Assembly: GCA_949297365.1 (NCBI GenBank)
Contig: CASFSL010000046.1
Coordinates: 121,261-185,260, forward strand
DNA: 64,000 nucleotides
Direction: 5' to 3'
Source of the DNA: an uncultured Bacteroidales bacterium
GTDB taxonomy: Bacteria; Bacteroidota; Bacteroidia; Bacteroidales; UBA932
Position 1 is the stretch's first letter. Each line of letters opens with the position of its first letter. Below the pieces are notes generated by a model that was not told where the DNA came from, searched no databases, and saw only the letters and a program-made list of their open reading frames with translations. A program made the position numbers and the translations under genes. Below are positions 36,305 through 45,523 of this stretch, in pieces.

Positions 36305-37399
36305 TTAAATAACGTTTTTTAGAACCTCTATTTGTTTGTGTGGATTCCAGTGCGCATCTATTTCCCGATAGCAGTCTTCTCTTATTGTCATCCTGTTATA
36401 ATCAATTTTTTTGAACCAACTTTGGATTTTAGAGGCTAGGCTATCCACCTCGCCGTAATTAAAAAAATCACCAGTTTTATTAGGTATAATAGCTTCAAAC
36501 TCCGGCATCTGTAATTCAAACTTATTGTGCGTTATTACAGGAGTTCCAAATACCATAGAATGCACGGCCGTTAAACCAACGTTCCCGGGTGCTATACATA
36601 AATCAGAATTATATATAAACTCAGCATTGATGGTTTCGTTGTAACATGCCCCATAAAACCATACGCTATTTTCAAGGTGAAGTTGACGGGTCAGCAATTT
36701 TAGTTTTTCATCTTCTTCCCCATCGCCAATAAATGTCATATTGACATTTATACTTCTTTTTCGCAATATTGCCATTGCATATAGAATCATGTCCAAGTTC
36801 TTAATTTGGGTAAGACGTCCAATGAATAAGAGGTTACAGTATTCATTTTTAAAATATTCTTGAAAGATTCTTGATGGTTTAATTTTATTTCTTAGTTCTA
36901 CATGATAATCATAATTAAGCGAATTATAGATAACATGCAACTTATTAGACTTAAAACCTAATTCTATCATTAGATTCCTGGATCGATTATTATATAGGAA
37001 TATACCATCGGAGAGTTTAAATATATGACATTTAATAAATTTTTCCACCCATTTTTCTTTCCCATACATTCCGTGAGTCCATAAGTATACTTTCTTATTT
37101 TTATAATATCTAGATAATATTAAAAAAAGCCATGTACTGAGACTTCGTGAATCTCCAGTTATCAAGAAACAATCATATTCTCTTAAAAGTTTTAATATGC
37201 CATGCTGGAATGAAAGCCCCTTGAAATATGATATTTCAACTTCAGTGACATCGCCACTCAATACAGAATAATCCATTTTCTTTATGTTGTGGTTATTTTT
37301 TCCAAAATACCAGTGACAATAGTATGTTTTATCTATAAGTTTGAAAATACTTTGCCTATAATGTGGTGCAAAATTATATATAGCACATAATTCTTTCAT
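36305..37399 (-). CDS. Glycosyltransferase family 4
   Basis: 364 residues, AT-rich. GT-B donor-site region AEFIYNSDLCIAPGNVGLTAVHSM, preceded by LLFIGRLTQIKNLDMILYAM. The N-terminus (KELCAIYNFAPHYRQSIF) is usual for capsule GT4 enzymes. Its start overlaps the wzy stop by one base. Confidence 0.8.
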   Translation of the reverse strand: MKELCAIYNFAPHYRQSIFKLIDKTYYCHWYFGKNNHNIKKMDYSVLSGDVTEVEISYFKGLSFQHGILKLLREYDCFLITGDSRSLSTWLFLILSRYYKNKKVYLWTHGMYGKEKWVEKFIKCHIFKLSDGIFLYNNRSRNLMIELGFKSNKLHVIYNSLNYDYHVELRNKIKPSRIFQEYFKNEYCNLLFIGRLTQIKNLDMILYAMAILRKRSINVNMTFIGDGEEDEKLKLLTRQLHLENSVWFYGACYNETINAEFIYNSDLCIAPGNVGLTAVHSMVFGTPVITHNKFELQMPEFEAIIPNKTGDFFNYGEVDSLASKIQSWFKKIDYNRMTIREDCYREIDAHWNPHKQIEVLKNVI

Positions 37400-38580
37400 T
37401 ACCGATGATTTACACTGTTAAAACTGTTTAAATTAACGCCGACAATTAGGTATGGAAGGAAATTTGCAGTTCCAGGGCCATATGGGAAAGTAGGCTCGCC
37501 TAGACTTACAATGAGTGGAATACAAAGTAAAACAAAACCATATATGGAACTACTAATAGATATTACCTTTAATAGTTTTTTTGCAGTATATATTATTATA
37601 TACAAATAAAGGATAGTAAAAGGCAATCCACCTATATAACCGAAATTGGAAAGTTTTAGTAGAAGGTAATTATGAACCCACGGTATTTTGATGTCGGTAA
37701 CTAGATTTCCCAATATAGGATGACTAACTAAATGCTGAAAGGCTATGCTGTAAGTATTTTCTCGTCCTGACAATATGTCTGATTCTTTGTTTTGAAAAAA
37801 ACTGTCAAAAATATAGTCTTTTAAATCATTTAATTGTTGATGAAAAATAAAACATATAGCAATTAGTGAAAAAATCAAAAAGATTAAACTTTTTGATTTG
37901 CCATAAGAAGATAACGATTTGTATTTGATTATCAAAATATACAGCAGAACAGCAATATAGGCTAATGTAGCCAATCTAGCTCTGATAGTTAATATTTCAA
38001 TAAAAAATAATAGAGTTGTAATTAAAAGTAGTATCTTTATAACTTTCTTTTTTTCAGAAAAAGCATACCACAGACTACATAAACCTCCTAATGCCAACAT
38101 CGGGCCTACACTGTTTTTAGCTGATGTTTTATAAAGATCATCAATTACAAATCCTCCAATATTAATTCTTATTTGCTCAAATCCAACAAATAACATCGTA
38201 ACAATAAAAAGATATGATATTGTCTTTATAGCTTTATCATTGAGAGGACAGTTATATCCAATAATTAGTATCAATAGAGGAATAGCGAGTTCTCTTATTT
38301 CTGATATGCTTATATTTAACCCTAATAGAGCGCATAATGATACTTCGATGGATATTATTACAAAAAGTGCAAAATAATTTTTTATAAAAGGGGATTTGAA
38401 AATGTCTTTTAATTTCTGGGATAATATTATAAATATAAACAATATTATAACAGCAATGATATCTCCAATATGCCCTACTTGCTCCCCTTTTTCATTGAAG
38501 AAAAAAGGATGGTAGCTCATAGGTATTAAGATGCTTATTGCATATAATAAACTTCGGGCTAATCTCTCTCGTATGAGCAT
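37399..38580 (-). CDS. wzy: O-antigen polymerase-like membrane protein (Wzy, cluster R)
   Basis: About 393 residues with ten or more hydrophobic helices (AVIILFIFIILSQ, ELAIPLLILIIGYN, ILLLITTLLFFIEIL) and a polar loop with SGRENTYSIAFQHLVSHP near residues 260-290. That is the Wzy/ligase layout. I place the start at ATG 38580 (MLIRERLARS); the longer frame to 38664 would overlap the ATP-grasp gene by 77 bp. Confidence 0.8.
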   Translation of the reverse strand: MLIRERLARSLLYAISILIPMSYHPFFFNEKGEQVGHIGDIIAVIILFIFIILSQKLKDIFKSPFIKNYFALFVIISIEVSLCALLGLNISISEIRELAIPLLILIIGYNCPLNDKAIKTISYLFIVTMLFVGFEQIRINIGGFVIDDLYKTSAKNSVGPMLALGGLCSLWYAFSEKKKVIKILLLITTLLFFIEILTIRARLATLAYIAVLLYILIIKYKSLSSYGKSKSLIFLIFSLIAICFIFHQQLNDLKDYIFDSFFQNKESDILSGRENTYSIAFQHLVSHPILGNLVTDIKIPWVHNYLLLKLSNFGYIGGLPFTILYLYIIIYTAKKLLKVISISSSIYGFVLLCIPLIVSLGEPTFPYGPGTANFLPYLIVGVNLNSFNSVNHR

Positions 38581-38587
38581 AACGATT

Positions 38588-39469
38588 TTATTGCTTTGGT
38601 AATTGTACCATATCCCCAAATAGTCTCTGAGTGGAAGGCAGACGCCCTTTATCCAGTCCTCCACACGGAGTAAATGTTAATTCTCCAAATGTCACTTTAC
38701 CATGTTCTAAGTAAAAATCAGCCCTTACAAAGGGAAAAGGTTTTGACAATTTGGTTGCATACTCAAATAAAAGTTCATAATTCTCGGGGTGCGGCAGTGT
38801 AAATCCTTCAGGTGCTTCTTTTCCAAGTTTATTATACCTTTTAAGTTTCCAATTTGTATCAAAAAAATAATATTTAGGATGGCCGCTTGCTCTATCGGTG
38901 CAAACTAAAACACAGTCCGGAACACCATTGAAACAGTACAATTTATAATCTACAGGTAAGTTGCCATCTTCTGTTTCTATCATCTTTTCACATAGTAACT
39001 TAGGAACTATATTTCTGTATTGCATTTCAGATCTTTGCTTATAAAAGAAGTTTTTTTCCTTCTTCCATTTTCTCAGCATATTTTTTACTTCTTGTTCATC
39101 ATATTGAGATTTATTTTTACAGATAAAGTTCTGACCGCAACCAAAGTTCCATTTTAACACAAATTTTTCAGGCAACTTTTTCCAATCAATTTCATCTGGT
39201 TCATCATAGACTCCATATAATTCATTTAGAATATTTTCGCAGCCACATTGAATTACATATTCTCTTACTTTGTATTTATCCGCACAATTCGTTACTAATG
39301 GATTGTTATAATATGTATTAAGTTTGAGCCACTGAATCTTTTCGTCTAAAGTTACAGGATTTTTAAGATTGATTCTATGCTTAAAGGTTGTATAATAAAA
39401 AAATTCTGTATTCAACCTTGGAGATATATCTGTAAGTAATGCAGACACTATTGATTTAAGATTTCTCAT
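38588..39469 (-). CDS. TupA-like ATP-grasp protein (cluster R)
   Basis: 293 residues, same family as 20787-21731: LDEKIQWLKLNTYYNNPLV, CADKYKVREYVIQCG, FVLKWNFGCGQNFICK, VDYKLYCFNGVPDCVLVCTD, FGELTFTPCGG. Expected to act as an ATP-dependent ligase on the repeat unit or its precursor; substrate unknown. It starts 2 bp after the preceding gene. Confidence 0.8.
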   Translation of the reverse strand: MRNLKSIVSALLTDISPRLNTEFFYYTTFKHRINLKNPVTLDEKIQWLKLNTYYNNPLVTNCADKYKVREYVIQCGCENILNELYGVYDEPDEIDWKKLPEKFVLKWNFGCGQNFICKNKSQYDEQEVKNMLRKWKKEKNFFYKQRSEMQYRNIVPKLLCEKMIETEDGNLPVDYKLYCFNGVPDCVLVCTDRASGHPKYYFFDTNWKLKRYNKLGKEAPEGFTLPHPENYELLFEYATKLSKPFPFVRADFYLEHGKVTFGELTFTPCGGLDKGRLPSTQRLFGDMVQLPKQ

Positions 39470-39471
39470 TG

Positions 39472-40629
39472 TTATTGCTTTGTTATTTGATTAAGTTTTT
39501 TTAATTTTAGACGATTGTTTCCACGCTCTGTTTCGTAGTTTACTTCTTTATCTGCATTAAAGTGCTTCCATGAATTATAGCAGTCGCGAATCTCTTCTCT
39601 CCATCCCTTACCTATAAACAATTGTCCGGTTCTATCCCAAAAATCATTGACCTCAATGACGTATGGTCCTGTATCAGTTATCGCAATATCCCATCCTGCT
39701 GCTTTAATCCATGGAAAGGACTGTTGAAATGAGAGAACCTTCTGTTTTATACTTTCCCAGTTGTTAACAATTACACCGTCCAACGTGCAATTATTGTCGG
39801 GATGTTTCAATATTTGTTTGATACTGTGCCAGCCATCAAATTGAATTACATTATGAATTTTACCTGATTCAATATCAATAGCAGCGTCAATATTTCCTCC
39901 ACGACCTGCGTTGTCCACAAAATTTCCAGATCTACCTATTTTGATAAATGTACCTATTATTTTTGCTTCTCCATGTGGATACAATGTCGTCATGAACCTT
40001 ATTGTGTTAACAGAAGACTGATTAAAATTATTGAATTGTTCTGTTTGTCTGATTCTTGATTCAAATATTAGTGGTGTGGCAGATAATAATTTCTTTAATT
40101 CTAATTGATTACCAAAACAGTCACATAAAATGCAATTGCTGTTATGATATTCAATATCAGTTATTAAATAAACGTTATCTCCATGCGAGGTTTCAGGAGA
40201 TTTTATTACACACTCCTTAACACCTTTTTTAATTAAAATATTCCTGACAGTATTATAATCGTATCCAATGTTACTATCTGACTCTATTTTGGATTCTGGT
40301 AAATAACAACATAAAAGTTCTGCTTTGTTTTTTATGCCTGCTGCGTTTAGTAATAGATGAGAAAAATACTTATTTCTTGCTGCGGTATAATACTTTTTGG
40401 GATTTAGATAATCCAGGTAAAAACGCTGCTCGTTAACACCCAAGAATGAATTCTTAAAATCATCTGATTTTGTCTCAAAATGAAAGCTGAAATATTCCCC
40501 CCACAATATACCTTTTCTTTTATTCAGTAAATAAAAATCATTTAATATCTTAAGATAAGATTGATTACTTGTTACATGAGCGATATTAAGCTCTTTGATG
40601 TATCTTATGATTGATTTAGAGTCCAGCAT
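39472..40629 (-). CDS. Sugar-transfer-associated ATP-grasp protein (cluster R)
   Basis: 385 residues, same family as 19468-20565. Visible features: ECVIKSPETSHGDNVYLI (phosphate loop), NFNQSSVNTIRFMTTLYPHG, NFVDNAGRGGNIDAAIDIES, and AAGWDIAITDTGPYVIEVND, where the ATP-grasp metal ligands lie. It overlaps the saccharopine-dehydrogenase-like gene by 14 bp, which suggests that the two act together. Confidence 0.75.
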   Translation of the reverse strand: MLDSKSIIRYIKELNIAHVTSNQSYLKILNDFYLLNKRKGILWGEYFSFHFETKSDDFKNSFLGVNEQRFYLDYLNPKKYYTAARNKYFSHLLLNAAGIKNKAELLCCYLPESKIESDSNIGYDYNTVRNILIKKGVKECVIKSPETSHGDNVYLITDIEYHNSNCILCDCFGNQLELKKLLSATPLIFESRIRQTEQFNNFNQSSVNTIRFMTTLYPHGEAKIIGTFIKIGRSGNFVDNAGRGGNIDAAIDIESGKIHNVIQFDGWHSIKQILKHPDNNCTLDGVIVNNWESIKQKVLSFQQSFPWIKAAGWDIAITDTGPYVIEVNDFWDRTGQLFIGKGWREEIRDCYNSWKHFNADKEVNYETERGNNRLKLKKLNQITKQ

Positions 40630-41830
40630 ATTCTTTCAGGTATGAGTATTTTTCTGTCAATTTCCCATTTTCAAGAATGGTTGCTCTTTGTAGAATAGGA
40701 TCATTCATTTTGTTCTTGAGTATAAGCGGAAAGACATGTTCCGACAAGGTCTCGCCAAAATACTTGCTTGTGTCCAATGCTAAAGCATTTGGGCACGTAT
40801 CTACCGCCATTACTGTAATGTTCTTATCTGATGAAAAAGGAGGCATTTCAGATAAAGTTTCAGGATTGAAATCATAAAAAGGTTCAGCATGAGTGGAAGA
40901 ACGTATAGTGGACATTATGCTGCCTTTTATGTCACATGTAATGTCTCCAATGACTCGTATGGACATAGACTGGTCTTGTAGCAAGGTATTGTCAAGATAT
41001 ATCGGATGCTCAGGTGCCCAGAAGTGACATGAGATAAGAATATCTGCCACATAGCTATACTTCTTGAAATCACTTATATAATCTCTGCCGTTCTTTATGA
41101 AGTCATCAAAGGAGAAAACCCTTGATGAATCCTTATGCTTGACCAGTTTATCTACGTCAAGGACTATGTAAGTGATGCCTTTGCCAAAGTTGTTGCCCAA
41201 AAACTGTTCAGAGCTTACTTTAGTACTCCCGATGAGGTCTAGGACATACTGTGCTCCCTTTGAGACCCTTCCATTACCAGTAAGAATAATTCTGCAGTCG
41301 CATTTGTCTGCGATACCTTTGAGGTTGTTAACTAATTTTTCTAATGTGAAGTTGATGTCGGGCATTGGAAGATTGAACTTTTGATATTTCAGTCCATAAG
41401 CCCGTAATGTATTGTATGTTCCGACCACTCCGGCCCACCAGCCGAAAGCGCAAAGCCGTTGACCGCTGTCATCTACAAGATATTCATAGTCTGAGAACGT
41501 AATTCTCTGCTCTACCATCTTTCTGATAAGTGGACGGTTGTAAGGCTGTTTTTTTGCGATATGTCCGAAAAAGAAATAATGTTTGCCTGGAAGCAGCGAA
41601 TTGATATCCGGCTCTTTTATTCCGAATAAGACATCGCAGTTCTCCAATGAGTCCACAACAGGAATCCCCTCTTTTATATATTCTTCATCTTTATAAGCCC
41701 TTGTGGCGCTTTTCTGAACATAAAACTCTGAGTGTGGATACTTTCTCTTAAGAGTTGTTATTTCCCTAGGTGTAAGTGCGACCCTGTTGTCCTCAGGTGT
41801 CTTTGTCTCCTTGATTAACCCTATTTTCAT
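40616..41830 (-). CDS. Saccharopine/alanine-dehydrogenase-like oxidoreductase
   Basis: 404 residues. The N-terminal domain (IGLIKETKTPEDNRVALTP, VLFGIKEPDINSLLPG, HYFFFGHIAKKQPYN) and FSDYEYLVDDSGQRLCAFG resemble the fungal LYS1 saccharopine dehydrogenase and alanine dehydrogenase N-terminal domain. The NAD domain contains IILTGNGRVSKGAQYVLDLI. Enzymes of this family reductively join an amino acid to a keto acid or deaminate alanine. Inside a capsule operon it may make an opine-type amino acid for attachment to the polymer. The substrate is not readable. Confidence 0.75.
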   Translation of the reverse strand: MKIGLIKETKTPEDNRVALTPREITTLKRKYPHSEFYVQKSATRAYKDEEYIKEGIPVVDSLENCDVLFGIKEPDINSLLPGKHYFFFGHIAKKQPYNRPLIRKMVEQRITFSDYEYLVDDSGQRLCAFGWWAGVVGTYNTLRAYGLKYQKFNLPMPDINFTLEKLVNNLKGIADKCDCRIILTGNGRVSKGAQYVLDLIGSTKVSSEQFLGNNFGKGITYIVLDVDKLVKHKDSSRVFSFDDFIKNGRDYISDFKKYSYVADILISCHFWAPEHPIYLDNTLLQDQSMSIRVIGDITCDIKGSIMSTIRSSTHAEPFYDFNPETLSEMPPFSSDKNITVMAVDTCPNALALDTSKYFGETLSEHVFPLILKNKMNDPILQRATILENGKLTEKYSYLKEYAGL

Positions 41831-41841
41831 AATTAAATTGT

Positions 41842-42915
41842 TTATTTGCTTACAATAGATAGATACGATTTGTATAAATGATTGAAAATTCGATATTTCG
41901 TTATCAATAAAAAGATAAATAGCCTTAATTTGTATTTCAAGTTTCTGCCTAACGGTTGCAATATGTTTTGGTTTGTCAGCTTTACGAAATGCTTACTTAA
42001 TGATATTTTTCGTTCGTGATTTAATTTGAATTCTACAGCTAAACCTATTCTGGATAGGTTATTCCATATTTGCAAAGTCGGCTTGTTGATAGGGAACGGG
42101 TATCCTATTACATTTTCTATGGTTTTTGTCTCATCAATAGATGACGGATACCAGATAGGTCTTGGTGGTTTCATGTAGAAATCCGGGAAGAGAAAATTAC
42201 CCAAGCTAAAAGCTATGTTCTTACCTTTATACTTAACCAATGGCTGTACGATATGGGGATGACTTCCCACGATTGCGTCCGCACCTGCATCAATCATTTC
42301 GTGTGCCATAGTTATACATTCATCTAATGGACACATATCATATTCTCTGCCCCAATGAGGCATTACAAATACATAGTCACATTTACTTTTGATTGCTTTT
42401 ATATCAGTTACGACGTGTTCCATAATTAATGGATTGACACCATGCGAGACCTCTGTTGCAATAGGAACTTGTCCTATATATTTAGAACCGAACATGCAAT
42501 AGGCAAGTATCGCCAATGTGTAATCTCCAAGTTTGATAATAATTGGTTTTCTTGCTTCTGCTATATTACTTCCGGCCCCACAATATTGGATTTTATTTTC
42601 TTTAAGAATTTTTATTGTATTTTTAAAGCCGTCAATGCCTAAGTCGAAAACGTGGTTATTCGCTAATGAAACGATATTGATTCCAAGATTTATGATTCTG
42701 GTAATATCCTGGTCTCTTGCATAGATTATATTGCATCTATCGGACATTTTGGATTCATCAAAGGGTAAGCCTTCGCCGATTGCGGCTTCTAATGTTCCGA
42801 CACGTATTGAAGCATTATTCAAAGTCCTCAATACTTCTGAATTGACAAACGTGTTTTGATAAGGTAATACACCGCCAGGCATTATGTCTCCGCAAAATAT
42901 TATACTACTATTCAT
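41842..42915 (-). CDS. CapA-family metallophosphatase-like protein
   Basis: 357 residues. Motifs: FCGDIMPGG at the N-terminus, VSLANNHVFDLGIDGF, MPHWGREYDMCP, DAIVGSHPHIVQPLVKYKGK and FSLGNFLFPD, all features of the PGA_cap (CapA) calcineurin-like fold. In Bacillus CapA takes part in polyglutamate capsule synthesis. Unlike that protein there is no obvious signal anchor, so it may act in the cytoplasm. It overlaps the flippase end by 8 bp. Confidence 0.85.
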   Translation of the reverse strand: MNSSIIFCGDIMPGGVLPYQNTFVNSEVLRTLNNASIRVGTLEAAIGEGLPFDESKMSDRCNIIYARDQDITRIINLGINIVSLANNHVFDLGIDGFKNTIKILKENKIQYCGAGSNIAEARKPIIIKLGDYTLAILAYCMFGSKYIGQVPIATEVSHGVNPLIMEHVVTDIKAIKSKCDYVFVMPHWGREYDMCPLDECITMAHEMIDAGADAIVGSHPHIVQPLVKYKGKNIAFSLGNFLFPDFYMKPPRPIWYPSSIDETKTIENVIGYPFPINKPTLQIWNNLSRIGLAVEFKLNHERKISLSKHFVKLTNQNILQPLGRNLKYKLRLFIFLLITKYRIFNHLYKSYLSIVSK

Positions 42916-44371
42916 GTCTGCTATTTCTTTTTATGATACTTCCTATAATTTCTTTCAACATTGCTATTTTACTCTTGATGAATATTTTAGATAAGCATAG
43001 ATATGTTGTGATATAAGTTAAAGATGTCAATGTTAGATTAAGCAATCCTGACGGGAGTAGAAATGATATTGCAACAGGAATCAATAATGATAGGATAGAT
43101 ACTGATATAACGGGTAATAAATCCCTGAGTTGAGCTCGTAACGTGTATCCTATATACTTAGAAGCCAATGCTGAGTTTATCAGGTATATAGAATATGATG
43201 CAATCACCATTCCGCATAATAATCCGTAAATCCCATTTATACAAAATCCGGCTACTATTAGAATAATACTTGTTACTCGTTTTACCAAAGTCCAATTGAA
43301 TAGACTCTTGCTTTTGCCAATTGCTGCAACAGCATAATAATTGATATTCTGGAGAGATATTGCTAAACCGGCTATGCAGAGTATTTGAAAATAAGGGACA
43401 CACTCGACCCATCGTTCAGAATAAAGCAGAACTATTAATGGTTTGGCAATGACGATAAGCAGCAACATTATCGGAAAACTGAAAAAGGCTATTGACGTAG
43501 TCAGTCCCTTTAGAACTTTTTGTAGTTTTTCTTTATCATCCTGTACTTCTGATAAAACTGGGTAGGATACTTGGTCAACTATGCATGATATGCTGGTTGA
43601 AGCGACTTCTTCCAGTTTTTTTGCTTGTGAATACAGTCCCATTGTATATGGACTGAAATATTTTCCGATTAGAAGTCCCTGTATATTATTGCAAAATGTG
43701 TTAATCAGGTTGGAAAGCAGTAAAAAACCGCCAAAACTGAACAGTTCCTTAAAAGAACGTAATGAGAAGACAAAGCTTGGCCACCATTTTCCAATAATCC
43801 AAAATAGAACAGCATTAAAGAGGCTAATCATTAATTGCTGGGCGACTAGTGCCCATACTCCATAACCGATGTAAGCTAAGTATATTGTAATCAACAATGA
43901 TGCTGAGGCTGATATTAAATTTATTATCGCTAGTTTCTTGAACTGAAGCTGTTTTCTAAGCCTATTCTGTTGAATTACGCTAAAGGAATTCAAAATTAGA
44001 ACTAGTCCCTGAGTTCTAAGGACAGGAGACAGTAGTGGTATGTCATAAAATTTCGCGATTAATGGAGATAGATAAAGTAAGATGACATACAGTATAACAG
44101 ATATAAATAGATTCCAATAAAATATAGTAGAATAATCATCCTGTGTTGGTTGTTTTTTTTGTATTAGGGCAGAACCGAAACCTCCATCAATAAATGTATT
44201 GGCTATCAGGATGAATATCATCAACATGCCAATACATCCGAAATCGTCAGGACTTAGAAGTCTCGCCAACACTATATTTGCGCAAAATGTGATCAGCATT
44301 ACCCCAAATCGCTGAGCGAAACTCCAGATTATTCCGGAAATGGTTTTTTGTTTTAATCCTGCATCCATCAA
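42908..44371 (-). CDS. wzx: Wzx-type polysaccharide flippase (cluster R)
   Basis: 487 residues, 12-14 hydrophobic helices, starting GLKQKTISGIIWSFAQRFG, with the WzxC-like motif LARLLSPDDFGCIGMLMIF and GFGSALIQKKQPTQDDYSTI. It exports the undecaprenyl-linked R repeat. It is a different subfamily from the cluster L flippase (15-helix MOP branch versus the shorter one), as expected for two distinct polymers. It follows the truncated GNAT-epimerase gene with 67 bp between. Confidence 0.9.
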   Translation of the reverse strand: MMDAGLKQKTISGIIWSFAQRFGVMLITFCANIVLARLLSPDDFGCIGMLMIFILIANTFIDGGFGSALIQKKQPTQDDYSTIFYWNLFISVILYVILLYLSPLIAKFYDIPLLSPVLRTQGLVLILNSFSVIQQNRLRKQLQFKKLAIINLISASASLLITIYLAYIGYGVWALVAQQLMISLFNAVLFWIIGKWWPSFVFSLRSFKELFSFGGFLLLSNLINTFCNNIQGLLIGKYFSPYTMGLYSQAKKLEEVASTSISCIVDQVSYPVLSEVQDDKEKLQKVLKGLTTSIAFFSFPIMLLLIVIAKPLIVLLYSERWVECVPYFQILCIAGLAISLQNINYYAVAAIGKSKSLFNWTLVKRVTSIILIVAGFCINGIYGLLCGMVIASYSIYLINSALASKYIGYTLRAQLRDLLPVISVSILSLLIPVAISFLLPSGLLNLTLTSLTYITTYLCLSKIFIKSKIAMLKEIIGSIIKRNSRHE

Positions 44372-44425
44372 TCAATCCTTTGAAAGAAACCTTTACTTGA
44401 ATAAATTATAATAGAGTCTTATACC

Positions 44426-44437
44426 ACTTCGCGAAGT
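44426..44437. repeat. 12-bp palindrome ACTTCGCGAAGT
   Basis: A perfect palindrome just past the point where the epimerase fragment breaks off. It contains TCGCGAAG, also present in the capD dyads (7013, 47918). It may mark a recombination point or be chance. Confidence 0.4.
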
Positions 44438-44438
44438 T

Positions 44439-45239
44439 TCAGAGCCCTGTCCGGAGAGGGATAGAGGGCCTGAATTCCCCGAATATGCGGTCAACCGCGC
44501 TCCTGTCCGCGATGGAGTCGCGGAAGAACACGAAGCGGTCCCCGTATGCCCTGAGCCGTTCGAGCCTCCCGTGCTTCAGCCTTACGTCGTAATAGTCTGT
44601 GATGTTGTCGATGCCGATGACCCGGCAGTCCGGGTACTCATCCAAGAGTCTCTCCGTGAGACTGGCGCCGATGAAGCCTGCGGCTCCGGTCACCACCACT
44701 GTGGCGCCGGACAGTCTGATGTTCTGTTGAAGCATGATGAAGTTGTTGTCGGAAACGGACAATTGTCCGCTATGGATTAAATGCGTATGGGGCTTGCCTG
44801 CTGTCTCATTCCCGCTGCTTTCAATGCACACACCCGCATCCGGGGGCAGATACAACCGCATGATGAAATCCAGTGTCTGGGAGCCGAGTCCAAGTCCGTG
44901 GTACCTTACATCAACCCCTAAGCGTCCGATCAGAAGCGCCGGATAGGACCTCATCCTTTTCAAGTTCGGTATCTTTCTCTGCAGCCTGTTTCTGACATTG
45001 CCTGGCAGATGCTGTGAATTGATGCAGTAGTTGGAGTATGAGAAAGCGGTGACAATTTCTCCGCTGTCAGTCACAAATGCGTAATTTTTTGACAGCAGCT
45101 CTGACGTATACCTGACAGAACGTTCTTTGAAATACTCATCCAGCTCCCTGTCTCCGCACGAGAATGAGTCGATTTTAATATTGTCGCTGATGACCGATAT
45201 TGTGCAGTCATTTGTCAGTCTTATATCCGCTCTCCTCAT
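44439..45239 (-). pseudogene. Truncated GNAT fused in frame to truncated UDP-glucuronate-epimerase-like fragment
   Basis: One 266-codon frame made of two broken genes. Codons 1 to about 130 are the N-terminal half of the GNAT family seen at 7504 and 46869 (SCGDRELDEYFKERSVRYTS, ALLIGRLGVDVRYHGLGLGS), but the end of the fold is missing. After a linker translated from cassette-end DNA, the frame passes through ATG 44735 (MLQQNIRLSG) into an SDR epimerase start (GATVVVTGAAGFIGASLTER) that ends after about 90 residues. Neither half should be active as usual. The left-hand equivalent at 10130 keeps only the first codons. Confidence 0.75.
44756..44769 (-). terminator. Palindrome closing the TA cassette in cluster R
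   Basis: CGGACAATTGTCCG, a perfect 14-bp palindrome followed on the minus strand by TTTCC. It occupies the same site relative to the epimerase start as the hairpin at 10092-10105. Confidence 0.5.
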
Positions 45240-45438
45240 GCCTTCCCACGGTTGCAGTCTCTGATTTGTCTTTTTCGGCCTGTTCCTTAGACCTTCTCAG
45301 ACAGTTCTCTATATCGCTGAAAAAGTTCTCAGGCAGTTCCCTGCGGGGCAAACGGTCAGCCTTTTCCATCGCCTCCAAAAAGCGCCTCGCCGACTCACCG
45401 GTCAGGACAGGCGCGCATCTGTTCCCCAATATCGCCAT
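45208..45438 (-). CDS. Small putative antitoxin paired with truncated GNAT
   Basis: 76 residues with the family core LTGESARRFLEAMEKADRLP and LPENFFSDIENC. It overlaps the GNAT start by 32 bp. Because its GNAT partner is truncated, it may persist as an orphan. It is 17 bp downstream of promoter copy C. Confidence 0.6.
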   Translation of the reverse strand: MAILGNRCAPVLTGESARRFLEAMEKADRLPRRELPENFFSDIENCLRRSKEQAEKDKSETATVGRHEESGYKTDK

Positions 45439-45454
45439 AGCTCTCTACTGTTTT

Positions 45455-45496
45455 CCGCAAAGGTAAGTCTTTCAGGGCGGAATAAAAAACCACTTC
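45455..45496 (-). promoter_or_regulatory. Conserved capsule-TA promoter element, copy C
   Basis: Minus-strand 42-bp block, -7 box TACCTTTG (45465 to 45458), directly after udg (stop 45524) and before the small ORF. Differences from copy A are limited to a few positions in the spacer and the last bases. Confidence 0.8.
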
Positions 45497-45523
45497 TGAC
45501 AATTTTTTGACAAAATCCCCCAA

